Positions 1 through 12,500 are shown, numbered from the stretch's first letter. The stretch: 64,000 nucleotides of DNA from Lonicera japonica (GCA_021464415.1 CM038469.1:12316501-12380500), one strand, 5' to 3'. Numbers and translations are program-made. The notes: generated by a model from the sequence alone, not told the origin.

Positions 1-115
1 GTGACCAAAAGAAAGAGAGTGAGTTAAAAAAAGAGAGTGGGCAAAAGAAAGAGAGTGACAAAAAGAGAGAAAGAGAGAAAAAGAAAAAAAAATGAAGTTG
101 AAATAAATGAGAAAG
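1..115. repeat. purine-rich low-complexity tract
   Basis: Almost entirely A and G, built from short degenerate repeats of the type aaagagagtgagt. It directly abuts the point where recognisable RT homology starts (about 120-130), so it marks the left break of the truncated gypsy element. The short reading frame through it is low-complexity Lys/Arg/Glu and not a real protein start. Confidence 0.8.
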
Positions 116-120
116 GGCAC

Positions 121-1187
121 GTGCGAGAAAGCATGAGTCCGTGCACTGTTCCGGTGATTTTAGTGCCTAAGAAGGATGGGATGTGGAGAATGTGCGTTGA
201 TTGTCGAGCTATCAACAATATAACGGTAAAGTATCGACATCCTATTCCTCGCTTAGATGATATGTTGGATGAGTTGCATGGAGCTTGTGTATTATCTAAA
301 ATTGATTTAAAAAGTGGGTGTCATCAAATTAGAATGAAAGAAGGAGATGAATGAAAAACTGCTTTTAAAACCAAACATGGTTTATATGAATGGTTAGTGA
401 TGCCCTTTGGGCTAACTAATGCACCGAGCACTTTCATTCGTTTAATGAATCATGTTTTGCGTGCATTTATTGGAAAATTTGTTGTTGTCTACTTTGATGA
501 TATCTTGATTTATAGCAAAACCTTGGAGAATCATGTTGAGCAATTAAAATCAGTTTTAGATGTGCTTCGAAAAGAAGAGTTATTTGCTAACATAAAGAAG
601 TGCACTTTTTGCACCGATAAGTTTGTCTTTCTTGGTTTTGTTGTGAGTGCACAAGGTATTCAGGTTGATGAGGAGAAAGTACGTGCAATACAAGAGTGGC
701 CGAGTCCTACAACTGTGGGGAATGTACGAAGTTTTCATGGACTTGCTAGCTTTTACTGGCGGTTTGTGAAAGATTTTAGTACTATAGCCGCACCGTACGG
801 AGGTGATCAAGAAGAACGTGGGATTCAAATGGAGGGAATGAATAAGAGAAGGCGTTCCAATTGATCAAGCAGAAGTTGACCCATGTGCCCGTACTTGCAT
901 TACCAGATTTCACTAAATCATTTGAGCTTGAGTGTGATGCATCGGGTTTGGGAATATGGGCTGTTCTTATGTAAGGAAGAAAACCAATTGCTTACTTTAG
1001 CGAGAAATTAAGTGGGGCAACCTTGAACTATCTGATGTATGACAAGGAATTGTATGCATTGGTTAGAGCATTGGAAACTTGGCAACACTACCTTTGGCCT
1101 AAAGACTTCGTGATTCACACCGATCATGAGTCTTTGAAGCATTTGATGAGCCAGCACAAGCTGAAAATATTGTTGCTGATGCGCTTT
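121..1187 (+). pseudogene. reverse transcriptase-RNase H remnant of element 1
   Basis: RT would copy element RNA into cDNA. Visible RT motifs in order: [47 protein letters not shown] and the catalytic YFDDILIYS (near 490). RNase H follows (ELECDASG, then the [19 protein letters not shown] block). Damage: a TGA at 352-354 where the family usually has Trp (DE-W-KTAF), a frameshift near 800, an in-frame stop near 972 and a deletion near 1150 that removes the segment linking RNase H to the integrase zinc finger. The N-terminal fingers of RT are missing at the left break. Confidence 0.85.
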
Positions 1188-2430
1188 CGCGAAGGTATGT
1201 GTTAATCTCTACCCTTGATGCTAAATTACTTGGTTTTGAGCATATAAAGGAATTGTATCCAGTTGATTTTTGTGAGGAGTATAAAGCATGTGAGAAAAAC
1301 GCAGTGGGTAAGTTCTTTAGGCATGATGGCTTTTTATTTCGTGAGAATAAATTGTGTATGCCTAATTGTTCTATGCGTGACTTATTAGTGAGGGAAGCCC
1401 ATGGGAGAGGTTTGATAGGGCACTTTGGGATTGCTAAGACCTTAGATATTTTGCAAGAACACTTCTTTTGGCCACGTATGAAAAGAGATGTTGAGAGAAT
1501 TTGTGGAAGATGTGTTACGTGTAGGCAAGCAAAGTCCCATGTCCAACCGCATGGCTTATATACACCATTACCTATTCCTAGTGAACCTTGGATAGATATT
1601 TCCATGGATTTTGTTTTGGGTTTACCTAGGTCTAAGAATGGTAGAGATTCGATTTTTTTCGTGGATAGATTTTCTAAAATGGCTCATTTCATTCCATGTC
1701 ACAAAACCGATGATGCTTCGCATATTGCTGATTTGTTCTTTAGAGAAATTGTGAGATTGCATGGTATGCCTAGGACCATTGTTTCAGATAGAGATACTAA
1801 ATTCTTAAGCTACTTTTGGAAGACCTTGTGGTGTAAGTTAGGAACTAAGTTATTATTTTCTACTACTTGTCATCCACAGTCTGATAGTCAAACTGAGGTT
1901 GTGAATAGAACTTTATCTACTTTGTTAAGGGCTATTATTAAAAAGAACATTAGAACATGGGATGAATGTTTACCGCATGTTGAGTTTGCTTATAATCGCA
2001 CTGTTCATTCTGCTACTCAATTTTCACCTTTTGAAATTGTGTATGGATTTAATTGTTTGACTTCATTAGATTTATCTCCATTACCTTATTCTCAATATAC
2101 TAATATTGATGGAAAGAAAAAGGCTGAGTTTGTTAAGCAGATCCATGAGAAGGCAAGGCTCAACATTGAAAGGAGGACGGAGCAATATGCAAAGCAGGCG
2201 AATAAAGGACGTCAGAAGCTGGTTTTTGAACCTGGAGATTGGGTATGGCTGCACATGCGAAAAGATTGATTTTCGGAGCAATGTCGTTCTAAGCTACTTC
2301 CTAGAGGAAATAGACCTTTTCAAATTCTTGAACCCGTCAACGATAATGCTTAGAAGCTTGACCTACCAGGAGAGTACAACGTTAGCGCTACTTTTAACAT
2401 TGCTGACTTAAGTCTGTTTGATGCCAGTTA
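1160..2430 (+). pseudogene. integrase of element 1
   Basis: Integrase joins element cDNA to host DNA. The frame is open from 1199 to 2269 and then frameshifted. An HHCC zinc-binding module is visible ([10 protein letters not shown] ... CGRCVTC, about 1400-1530). The catalytic DDE core follows: Asp in SMDFVLGL (about 1605), Asp in VSDRDTKF (about 1786) and Glu in SQTEVVNR (about 1890). A C-terminal [11 protein letters not shown] block follows at about 2240. Beyond 2269 the reading shifts frame but the conserved tail (NVSATFNIADLSLFDA) is still recognisable to about 2430. No chromodomain was recognised. Confidence 0.85.
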
Positions 2431-2465
2431 TGATTTGAGGGAAAATCCTTTTCAAGAGGAGGGGA

Positions 2466-3071
2466 ATAATGGAGGCAAGGCTGTTGTACAAAAAGGCCAT
2501 CCAAGTTCCAACAGACCCAAGTACAAGGTCGCAGGCTAAGAAGTTAAAGGCAGAGCTTAATGGATTAATTCAAGCTATTTGGGCTCAAGAAGAAGGCATA
2601 ATCAAGCCCATTGGAGGGGAAAAACGTGGAGCACAAAATAGAGGCTGGATTACACTTATTCAAGCCCAATTAGAGTGAGAAAACCATGTCTATGCGGCCC
2701 AAGATGTGGAGTCAAGCCAGTCCACACGTTTTTATTTATTATTGTTATTATTTCTTTTAAAGACTAGTTCTTGTTTGATTAGGATTTGTTTTGAAGATTC
2801 CTTGTTGGATTGGTTTTTTGTTGCCTAAGTTTTCTTTACCCCATTTAAAGGGGCTTTATTGTTTTATTTTATCATCGAAGACTTTATTCATAATAATATT
2901 GAATGATTTAATCCTCTTTGGTTCTTCACGAACTACTTGAACTTATTAGTTTGTCTGTGGCGTTCATTCGACTTATCAATGGTATTCCGCACCCGATTGT
3001 GTCGTCTTCGTATTCCGCACCTAATTCATTGTGTTTGCGAGTTTTGAGCGATATCACCGTAGGTCGTATCA
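2466..3071 (+). repeat. 3' LTR of element 1
   Basis: Starts after a purine tract (aagaggaggggaa, 2453-2465) and ends ...GTCGTATCA at 3071, the LTR end usual in this type of gypsy element. The first base pair of the LTR has probably mutated (TA for TG), so the left edge is approximate. The family's coding tail reads into the LTR (2469-2678). Without a 5' LTR in the window the boundary cannot be verified by comparison. Confidence 0.6.
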
Positions 3072-3126
3072 GCTGGTGTTTGCCCAATCCCTCCATGAGT
3101 CCTAGTCAGAGAAAGACTGGGGGGCC

Positions 3127-4480
3127 ATGGCAGAGGATTCAAGGAGAATCGCAGCAGAAATGGTGAGCTCGAATCCCACCACTCTAACTCTAATTAGGAG
3201 ACATCGTATAAGGAAGTTCCAGTCTCACTCCCTCCCCCGCCAGCAAGGGACCAACGAATTAATGTGGTTCTTGAGAGGTGCCCGGACAAGGTTCTGCGAC
3301 ATCGAAGCCCGAGTGTAGGTTTACCTCCCCTCCTGTCAGATCAAATGCCAGAGCAAAAGGTGGAAGTCAAACCCAAGGGGTCCATTTTTGATAGGATCTC
3401 TCACAAAAAATCAGTCGAACAGGTTAAGAAGAGACTGATGACAAAAATGGAGGCCCAAATGGCGGAAACGATGAAGACCGTGGGTCATATGGTGGGGAGG
3501 TCGATGGCAGCTCTAGTGAGGGACGCCAGATCTCCATTTGTGAATCACATTTAGAACTGTTCGGTCCCGAAAAAGTTTAGACTCCCGGCACTAGAATCAT
3601 ATGATGGAACCACTGACCCTGTGGACCAGTGGCAGCATTACGAAAACATGATGGGACTTTAGAACGTCCCGAACAATATGGTATGCAGGGCCTTCATCAC
3701 CACTTTGAAGGGAGCAGCTCGAACATGGTGCAACAGTTTGCTGCCGAGGTCGATCTCGAGCTCGCAAGAGCTCAGTACCAAGTTCATCCCACATTTCATG
3801 GGAACCAAGCGGCAATCTCAGACTTCTACTCACTTATTCACCATAAAATAGGGACCTATCGAAAGCCTAAAAGAATATGCTCATCGTTTTAACCAAGAGA
3901 GCCTCATGGTCACTGGCTTAAACGAATGAGTGGTGGTGGCAGCTTTCATGAAGGGGGTAACCTCCCCACACTGCCTTATGACATTGGCGAAGATGGCGCC
4001 AAAGACAATGTCTGAGCTCTTAGATGAGGTCAATAAGTAGGTTGGGATTGAAGAAACTTTGCAAGGAAAGAACCTGGCAGGTTTATCGACCCTCTTGTCT
4101 TCTTCCAAGCGCCAAGGGGGCGCAACCCGCCCCACAACCAGGAGAGAGAGGGAAAGATGAGTAAGAAAGAAGCAGACATAACCGAACCAAAGGACGGTAG
4201 GGCACGCCAATAGTTCACTCCTTTGACAGCCCCTTTGGGGGAAGTCTATGCCTAGTTAGACCCAGGGAAAATCCCAAAAGCTCGAAAGATGAGAACCCCT
4301 GAGGAAAAATGGGACATTACCAAGTATTGTCAATATCACAAGGACCACAGCCACGAGACCGATGACTACTGAAAGTTGACGGGAGAAATCGAGAAACTAA
4401 TTCAGAGAGAGCAGCTTAAATAATACGTGGACAAAAAAAGAGAGCTCCTCCCAAAGTCAAAGAAAAGACCCAAGAAAATG
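3127..4480 (+). pseudogene. gag remnant of element 2
   Basis: Capsid-type gag, now spread over several frames. Conserved gag blocks are readable: YDGTTDPVDQWQHYENMM (about 3600-3655), AFITTLKGAARTWC (about 3688-3735) and a zinc-knuckle-like YCQYHKDHSHETDDY (about 4326-4370), in which the residue after DDY is a stop codon. At least five in-frame stops and more than one frameshift are visible. It would have packaged element RNA, but cannot do so now. Confidence 0.75.
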
Positions 4481-4488
4481 AAATCTTT

Positions 4489-5198
4489 ATGATTGAGGGG
4501 AGTTTCTCCTACTCCGGGAACAGAAATCGATCCAAAAAAGCCTACATTAGACAGGCCAGGACCTCGAGCTCAGAGGCAGAATGCTTCAGCTTCAAACCTA
4601 CCAAAATGGTGAAGTATGACGTCAAGGAGCTCGTGTTCAGCGGCAAAGACATGAGCGGAGTAGATTTCCCTCATGACAACCCTCTGGTGGTGACAGCGAT
4701 GGTGGGCAACCACAATGTTCACATAATCTTTATTAATACAGGGGCCACTTCTAACCTCATGTACTACAGTGCCTTTAAGGCCATGGGCCTCACCAAAGAG
4801 CACCTGACTCCCTCCTCGGTCACCTTGGTTGGTTTCTTAGGAGAAAAACAAAATCTCTAGTAACAATTAAGCTCGCTGTAACCCTGGGAACAGTCCCCAA
4901 GTAGATCACCACAATTGCCGAATTCTTGATACAGGATAGAGCTCCCCATTATAATGCCATCCTCGGTAGGGGAGCGCTCAATGAAATCAGGGCTACCATC
5001 TCGACCTACAGCTTGACCATAAAATTCCCGACCCCCCATGGAGTCGACGAGTGCAAGGAAAATCAGGTCGAAGCTCGTAGCTACCAATTCGAAACACTAA
5101 AGGAAGTTAGGACCTCAGACATCATAATAGTTGAGGTAGAAGCCAGTGTTGGGGAAAAGCTATTGAGGGTAGGAGAGCCTACCGATACAGAAAAGTAG
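4489..5198 (+). pseudogene. retroviral-type aspartic protease of element 2, active site mutated
   Basis: The segment LVVTAMVGNHNVHIIF-INTGATSN is the flap and active-site region of a retrotransposon protease. The catalytic Asp of the D-T/S-G triad is Asn here (codon AAT at about 4735), which abolishes the known chemistry. The later block APHYNAILGRGALNEI (about 4945-4990) matches the conserved ILGR-W/G-L segment. A TAG at 4858-4860 and another stop near 4902 interrupt the frame. Confidence 0.75.
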
Positions 5199-5319
5199 GA
5201 AATCGACACCTTAGATCCCAGAGATGAAGAGAAAGAGCTCCGAGGCGAACCGGTGGAAGACCTAGAAAATTTTGTTCTAGACCCCTCCCAACCTGACATG
5301 GTCCTGAAGATCAGCGATC

Positions 5320-6720
5320 AACTCTGCACAAGAGTCAGAAAAGAGCTATGTCAATGCCTGTGAGCTAACACTGATATCTTCGTATGGTCCCACGATGACA
5401 TGAGGGGACTGAACGCAGAGGTTATGGTACACAGGCTAAACGTTGACCCTACTTTCGCACCCGTATGGCAGAAGAAAAGAAGTTTTGTGGCAGAAAGGAA
5501 CTCGGCCACCAAAGAAGAAGTTCAAAAACTCCTCCGGGCTGGCTTCATTCGAGAAGTGCACTATCCACAGTGGCTCTCCAATGTAGTGCTTGTCAAAAAG
5601 CACAATGGTAAGTGGAGGATGTGCGTGGACTTCAAAGACCTCAACAAAGCATGCCCGAACGACAACTTCCCACTACCCAAGATCGACTAACTTGTAGACG
5701 CTACTATGGGCCATGAGATGTTGAGTTTTATGGATGAGTATTCTGGTTACAATCAGGTCAGGATTGCTCTAGAAGATGAGGAGAAGACCTCATTCGTCAC
5801 CAACGAAGGCACGTATTGCTACAAAACCATGCCTTTCGGCCTAAGGAACGCAGGGGCTACATACCAAAGGGTGATGAACGCGCTGTTTGAAGACTAGATA
5901 GGCCGAAACATGGAGGTTTATGTCGATGACATGTTGGTTAAAATTATTAAAGCCATGAACCATGTGTCCGACCTTAACGAAGCTTTTGCCATACTTAGGC
6001 AGAATGGCATGTCTCTTAACCCAGCCAAATGTGCCTTTAGAGTTAAAGGGGAAAAATTATTGGGTTTCGTGGTCACCCAAAGAGGGATTGAAGCTAACCC
6101 GGAGAAGATACGAGCCCTTATTGACATGAAATTCTCGTCCTAACCAAAAGAGGTCCAAAGTCTAGGGGGAGAGTGGCCGCTCTCAACATATTCATCTTCA
6201 GAGCAACAAACAAGTGCCACCCTTTTTTAAAAACTTTGCAGAAGGCCTTCGAATGGACCAAAGAATGCGAGCTGGCCTTTCAGCAGCTCAAATAGTATCT
6301 CGGAGCTCCTCCCCTTCTAAGCTCTCTAAGGAAGGAGAAGATCCTAAGCTTATATCTGGCGGTATCGCGAACAGCAGTCAGCTCAGCGCTGATGAGGAAT
6401 AATGAAGAAGCTCAACTACCAGTGTACTACACGAGCAGAGCTCTACATGCTACCGAACTAAATTACCCAAGGCTGGAGAAATTGGCCTATGCTATGCTTA
6501 TCACATCTTGAAAATTGAGACCCTACTTTCAGGCCCACACCATAGAGGTGCTCACAGACCGGCCACTGCGAAGAGTCCTCGACAAGTCAGAGCAATTATG
6601 TCGACTAGCCATATGGGCTATTGAGCTCGGACAATTCCTGATTAACTACCGGCCTCGGACCTCAATCAAGGGCCAAGCTGTTGTCAATTTCATAGTCGAG
6701 TTCACTTACGTTGAAGACCA
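5320..6720 (+). pseudogene. RT and first RNase H of element 2
   Basis: RT motifs: KKHNGKWRMCVDFKDLNKACP (about 5597-5655), SFMDEYSGYNQVRI, MPFGLRNAGATYQR, and catalytic VYVDDMLVK (about 5918-5945) with all aspartates retained. Single stops lie between these blocks (TAA near 5688, TAG near 5895, TAA near 6141). The RNase H follows with frameshifts (VYYTSRALHATELNY ... LAYAM, then YFQAHTIEVLTDRPLRRVL). The connection ends in the conserved GLGQF/YRPRTSIKGQ-type block near 6640-6680. Inactive through multiple nonsense changes. Confidence 0.85.
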
Positions 6721-6779
6721 AATTGAAGAGCCACCAGAGCTACTACCGCTTGCGGCCCTGAACACTTCAACCCCGGCCA

Positions 6780-7235
6780 ATTCGATGAATTTACTACCAG
6801 GGGTACCCATGCGAATCTTGCATGCTGATGATGCTTCTAACCTACAAGAATCTGAAGCTGGTGTGGTACTGATAACTCTTGAGGCTAATACCCAGGAAAT
6901 AGCGCTGAAATTCCTGTTCAAGGCTTCCAACAACGAGGCTGAGTTCGAAGCCATAATCTCAGGCTTGAGAATAGCTAGTGATTTAGAAGCAAGGCAAATG
7001 ATGGTCTACAATGACTCCACAGTAGTAGTCGGCCAAATACTCGGTCACAATATGGCCAAAGAATAATGCATGGCTGCTTATTTAACAAAGGCCAAAGCGG
7101 TGGCTCAGAGGTACTCTAACCTAATGTTCATCAAAGTCCCACGAGCTCAAAATAACAAGGCAGATCGCTTGGCCAAACTTTCCACAACTTCAAACTTACC
7201 AAGCAAGATGCACATTCAATACCTAGAAAGAAAAG
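6780..7235 (+). pseudogene. archaeal-type RNase H (aRH) of element 2
   Basis: This is the second RNase H domain, diagnostic of the Tat lineage. NNEAEFEAIISGLRIA (about 6925-6975) gives the catalytic Glu, VYNDSTVVVGQI (about 7003-7040) holds the usual G-D-S Asp as NDS, and NNKADRLAKLS (about 7150-7185) supplies the last Asp. The first Asp motif (usually FVDGSSN) is degraded to HADDASN (about 6820-6840). A TAA at about 7063 splits the domain. In Tat elements aRH is thought to assist removal of template RNA. Confidence 0.8.
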
Positions 7236-7259
7236 CCATAGACAAGCCTGCAGAGCAGG

Positions 7260-8524
7260 ACGCAGCCCTAGTACAAATATGCAAATGCTGGATTGACCCG
7301 ATTTTGAATTATTTGGTTAACGGAGCTCTCCCCGAAGATAGCAAGATGGCCAAAAGAATAAAGTATATGTCCAACATATACGTGGTCATTGAAACAACAC
7401 TGTATAAGAGGGGTATATCCTCCCTTTCCTGCTCTGCCTACACCCACACCAAGCCCAAGTGGCCTTGCTGGAGATCCATGAAGGCTTGTGCGGAGGACAT
7501 CTGGGAGCTCGCTCTCTAGTGCTCAAAGTCGACAGACAATACTACTTCTGGCCCACCATCCTACAAGACGCAAAAGGAACTGGTAAAAAAATGTGACAAA
7601 TGCCAACGGATTGCCAACATACAACAACTCCCCGCTGAGCTCATGACCCCCGTCAGTAGCCCTTGGCCTTTCTCTCAATAGGGCATGGACATAGTGGGGC
7701 CTTTTCCATTGGGCAAAGGACGGGCCAAGTTCGCAGTAGTAGCCATTTATTACTTCACTAAGTGGGCTGAGGCCAAAGCATTGACAACAATCACCTCTAT
7801 GAAAATCCAGAACTTCGTGTGGAAGAACATCATATGTCGCTTTGGTCTCCCAAAAGTACTTATCACTGATAACGAAAAATAGTTTGATTGTGATCTCTTT
7901 CGGGACTTCTGTGAAGGGCATGGTATCGAAAACCACTACAGCTCACCTGTCCACCCTCAGGCCAATGGCCAAGCAGAGGTGACCAATCGAACCTTGTAGA
8001 GCTCATTGAAGAAGAAACTCGACGATGCCAAGGGAAACTGGTATGAAGAACTCCCCTCGGTGCTGTGGGCTTACAGAACCACGATTAGGGGCCCAACAGG
8101 TGAAACCCCTTTTTTCCTAACCTACGAAACTGAAGCAGTCATCCTAGTGGAAATTGGGGTCCCAACTTATAGAATCAACTATCACGACTCAACTCATAAT
8201 GACGAGAACCTGTTGGCTAACCTAGACCTCTTCGAAGAGAAGCAGGAGCAAACTCGAATTAAAGAGGAAGCATATAAAAGAAATATGATCAGAAGTTACA
8301 ATAAAAAAGTCAAGCGCCAAGGCTTGAGTGTTGGCAATTTGGTGCTCCAAAAAGTCACCTTGGCAGCGAAAGTTTCTGAACATGGCAAACTCGCTGCCAA
8401 GTGGAAAGGCCCCTATGTGGTCATCAAAGTCTGCAGACCAGACACTTATTATTTTAGGACTGCAGACGGCTTGGAGCTCATGAGGTAGTGGAACATAGAA
8501 CACCTCAAGAAATACTATCCTTGA
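7260..8524 (+). pseudogene. integrase of element 2
   Basis: The zinc-binding module is partly frameshifted (KKCDKCQRIAN near 7590). Catalytic core: Asp in GMDIVGPFP (about 7686), Asp in LITDNEK followed by a stop (about 7870), then SSPVHPQANGQAEVTNRTL (about 7940-7997) with the Glu. The C-terminal segment is open from 8006 to 8488 (WYEELPSVLWAYRTT, ETPFFLTYETEAVIL, KGPYVV) and runs to a TGA at 8522-8524 after HLKKYYP, the usual end of pol in this lineage. Confidence 0.85.
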
Positions 8525-8615
8525 GCTAGGATAGTTTGTACCTTTTATAATAGATTCATCCGAAAGAATATGAATGGAATGACCTATTTAATATTTTGTT
8601 ATTTGTAACTTACAT

Positions 8616-9240
8616 TCAGTTTAGTAAGTGTTCAGCTCGCAAAAGCACACCTGCACTTTGCTTTCAAAAGAAAAACCTCTCACAAAAAGGTCAGTTTAGT
8701 AAGTGTTCAGCTCGCAGAAGCACACTTGCACTCTGTTTTCAAAAGAAAAACCTCTCACAAAGAGGTCAGTTTAGTAAGTGTTCAGCTCATAAAAGCACAG
8801 TTGCACTCTGCTTTCAAAAAAAAAAACCTCTCACAAAGAGATCAGTTTAGTAAATGTTCAGCTTGCAAAAGTACACTTGCACTCTGCTTTCAAAAGAAAA
8901 ACCTCTCACAACGAGGTCAGTTTAGTAAGTGTTCAGCTCGCAAAAGCATACTTGCACTCTGCTTTCAAAAGAAAAACCTCTCACAAAGAGGTCAGTTTAG
9001 TAAGTGCTCAGCTCGCAAAAGCTCACTTGCACTCTATTTTCAAATGAAAAACCTCTCACAAAGATGTCAATTTAGTAAGTGTTCAGCTCGCAAAAGCACA
9101 CTTGCACCCTGTTTTCAAAAGAAAAACTTCTCACAAAGAGGTCAGTTTAGTAAGTGTTCAGCTCGCAGAAGCACACTTGCACTTTGTTAAAAGAAAAACT
9201 CTCACTAAGAGGTCAGTTTAGTAGGTGTTCATCTCACAAG
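8616..9240 (+). repeat. 75-bp tandem repeat, about eight copies, in the element 2 3' region
   Basis: Units start at 8616, 8691, 8766, 8842, 8917, 8992, 9067 and 9142, with a degenerate ninth at 9213. The period is 75 bp, once 76. Each begins tcagtttagtaagtgttcag and ends acctctcacaaagagg. As 75 is divisible by three, the array gives a false 25-residue protein repeat. Tandem arrays in the 3' untranslated region of Tat-lineage elements are known seeds of plant satellite DNA. Confidence 0.95.
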
Positions 9241-9505
9241 AAGTATACCTGAGAGGGCGTGATCACAAAAAGTACACCTGAAAGACAAATGTTCATTTCC
9301 CACACCAAAGATCACGAGAGATTAATATTAGTATATAGGATTATCCACCACTTTTATCTTGCTTAGCCCTGCTCAATTTTCTCTAAGTTATGGGGGCATT
9401 GGAATATCCATAAGAGCTCATTGCTACATCTCACAGAACAACTTAGACAAAAAGAAGTAAAGCAAAACTTATTTATTTTAAATTCCAAAGCAAAGCTTGT
9501 TCATT
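9241..9505. other. element 2 3' region without recognised genes
   Basis: Continues the repeat-derived sequence with partial units (agtacacctgaaag) and then unique sequence. It ends just past the C-terminus of the antisense ORF. No coding or RNA feature was seen. Confidence 0.5.
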
Positions 9506-12500
9506 TCATTGATAAAAATGGATTACAGCAATCTCAAACTTATTATTTCTCCTATATATAAAAAAGGGGGAAAAAACCCTACCACTACGACTCTTATGAC
9601 CACTAGATAACTCGGCCATTAACCCCCCCCCCCCAACGTCGCTACCGTCTCCAAAAGGGGAAGCCTTCCCAGTTTCCCACTTCTCCAATAAGCCGGGCTC
9701 TTCCTCCCTGATCAGTTGAAGGATGGCCAAGATATCTCCCCTTTTCTCCAAAATCTTGACTTCTAGCTCTGGAGTCACGTCCATATCAGAAGGAAGCTCC
9801 AGACCCTCAAAGTTGTCGGGCTGTTGCAGGGCGAGGTCTTGACATTTGAAGAAGCCTGCTATGAAGGCATCATTAATCTGCGTAAGTGGCCCCCCTTGAG
9901 CACAGAAATTCTCCATGGCTTGGAGCTCGACAGCCGGGAGAGACACTTTGAGCTCATTAACTTCCTTCTCCCGTTCGGAGACTTGATCCCTCGTGGTCTC
10001 GATGAGATGGGATGCAGCGGAAAGCTCTTCCTTAGTGGCAGATAGCTCTGCCTAAATCTCTTTGATTTGGGAACTGGCTTCCCTTCTGCCTTCACGCTCA
10101 ATCTCCACCAGTCTTTAGACTTCATTCTTCTCCACTCGTTCGAGCTTCAGTAACCTATCGGCCCCCCTCTTGCCTTGACGTTTGAGCTCTAAGGACCTTT
10201 GTACTTCCTTCAGAGCTGACTTAAAGTCGGTAGACTCTTTTTTAGCCTTTTTCACCCGGCTAAGACCTTATCGCGTTCAGCCCATAGCTCCTTGAGGTCA
10301 TTGTTGGATTTCTCTAGAGCTGCAGAAATAGGCCAAAAGCTAGTTCCTTCCTGAGCTATATGGAGGGTCGAATAGAAGAGAGAAATGGTCTGAAACCAAA
10401 AGAAACATAATCAAAATGTGAAGTACGACAAAAGGTTGGGTAAATGCTTACCTGGCTCATGTGGAAGCCGAATTCATTGGCCACCTTACTTGTCCCCACC
10501 TCCCATGAGTTTGAAAGCATACCCTTACCCAGAGGAGGCAGGTTCACCCCATGCACGAAGAATCCTGAGCCATCTTACTTGGAGGACTGGGGAATATCGG
10601 CAGTAGGACCACTCCTGAAGGCCGATTGCTGGTGAGCGGTGGCGGGATCTATCTCCTGCACATCCTCGTTATCCTCGAACACTATCTACTTATAAGTTGT
10701 TTTGGTGGGAGAGGCGCCCGAAGGAGGCGGGACACCCCCATCCTGGAGCTCCTCCAACCTCATGAATCCCGTCTCCTGTGAGCTAAGGGGAGGGAGGTCC
10801 ACAAAGGGAGTGGTCATCAGCTCCACAAACGAGCTGACGTCTTTTTTCCCTCTCACGACTTGCTCCAAAACCAACTCTGTATCCGCTTGCTGGGAAGGAG
10901 AGGAGGATTCCTCCCGAATTTGAATTTCTTCATCGAATGACCTCTTTGAAAAGTCCTTTTTCTTTTGGTTACTTTCGTCGGATCTATCACTAGAGGTCTA
11001 TCTGCGAAAGATGAACATAAAACATGTCAGAACAGGTAGAAAGTGGCCGTGTACAAAAAACCCTAGAGGTCAAACAAAAAAAAACTTACTAGGTCATGTA
11101 CAAAAACCCTAGAGGTGAAACAAAAAAACTTACTAGGGGGCGGCGAAAAGGGGATATGACGAAGAAGGACAATGTTCAATGGAGCCCCCTTTACTGAACC
11201 ATTAGCTAACTGCTTAGATTTTCTCCTCACAAGCCCCCTACCTCCTCTATCTCATCTACTTCCTCAGTGGCTAGAGGAGCTGTGGCACCATCCTTAGGGG
11301 TCTTGGCCGTATCGGTTGAGGGAGTTTCCCCGATTAGTGCCATAAACGGCTTGTTGAGCTCGAACTTCGCCACGGTTTGGATGGCAGGATCCATATCCCT
11401 AGGTCTAAGACCCAGGCCAAAATGCCAAAGTATTTCTGGAGCAGGGAGGGCTGCGTAGTTCTTCACTGAAAACTTCTCGGCATCTTTAATCCACTCGTCG
11501 AAGACGGAGGTGGGTTTCCTCTCTACAAAATCCATCACGAAACAGTAGACAGGTTATGTATAGCCAAGAAAAGAAGAAGACGGGACAAGGTAGCTCATGA
11601 GCTTGAGTACTTACAAATGGAGTTTGGGTTGGTGAACCATGTTTTCAGATCGATGACGCTAGGACATTGTACCTCGTGCTCCCAACCAGATTCGGATAAA
11701 AAGAAGAATCTCTTTTTCCAATTCGAGATGCTAAAAGGGAGATCTTGTATGATTTTAGCGGCCCCTAGCCTTAAAGAACAGCTCAGGGTTCCTCTATTCC
11801 TGCCCTACTGTCCTTACACTATAACAGGGTCAAGAACTCGTCAACGGAGATCTTATGACTCCCTATGGAGATGGCCCTAAAGATCATAATGGACCCTATA
11901 AGGCAACTCCACATATTGAGGGGAACTTGCACAAGGGTCAAGTCCAAAGAAGCGAGGAGCTCTCTCAGATGATCATCCATCAGAAACCTGAGCCCGTGCT
12001 CAAAAGTGGACTCGTAGAAACAGACCTCTGCGGGCATGAAGTAGCAGGCCCTTTCCTCTGGCTCTGGAGCCCTAATCCTCACCCGATCAGGGATCTGATA
12101 CCTATCTTTGAAGATAGGGATGTTTGACGCGGAGAAAGTGGAGGCAATGGAAAAGACGGTTAAAGAACTGAGATATTCCGTATACGTGCCAATAGCGCTC
12201 TCAGTATTCTCAATGGTAGGAGAGAGACAAATAGTGACCTCGTTCAAGTCACTGTCGAGTATGCATATGGTGTTAATAGGAGGTGGGGGCAAGGTCGGAG
12301 GTACAGGGGGAGCGGCTAGAGTATCTCCTGAAGATGATCCAGCCTCACTAACATTTTGGACGTTCGAGTTTTACCCTTGATCGGTGAAATGATCTATGAG
12401 AATGGCTAGGGTATGAAAAGGAGTAGAAGGGGCGAAGTAAGGTACTGTCTCGATGAAGTCTGCCAAGAGGACACTAAAAAATCTCCTAAAAGAATGGTCT

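Larger units (their letters stand above)
116..3071 (+). mobile_element. 5'-truncated Ty3/gypsy LTR retrotransposon (element 1)
   Basis: The order RT, RNase H, integrase, then polypurine tract and LTR identifies the Ty3/gypsy superfamily. The 5' LTR, gag, protease and start of RT are absent. The coding part ends in a region that family members read into the LTR (GEYNVSATF-type C-terminus followed by a purine-rich gaggagggg). It is disrupted by an in-frame stop, frameshifts and a small deletion, so it is a dead copy. Its 3' LTR end (GTCGTATCA) lies directly against the leader of the next element, which suggests it inserted near the 5' LTR/PBS border of element 2. The clade within Ty3/gypsy is not assigned. 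Confidence 0.85.

Noticed and set aside
8596..9190. Two long frames with a 25-residue repeat (QFSKCSARKSTLALCFQKKN-type)
   Set aside because: They are products of the 75-bp tandem array, whose length is a multiple of three. There is no promoter and no homology, and the changes do not look protein-constrained.
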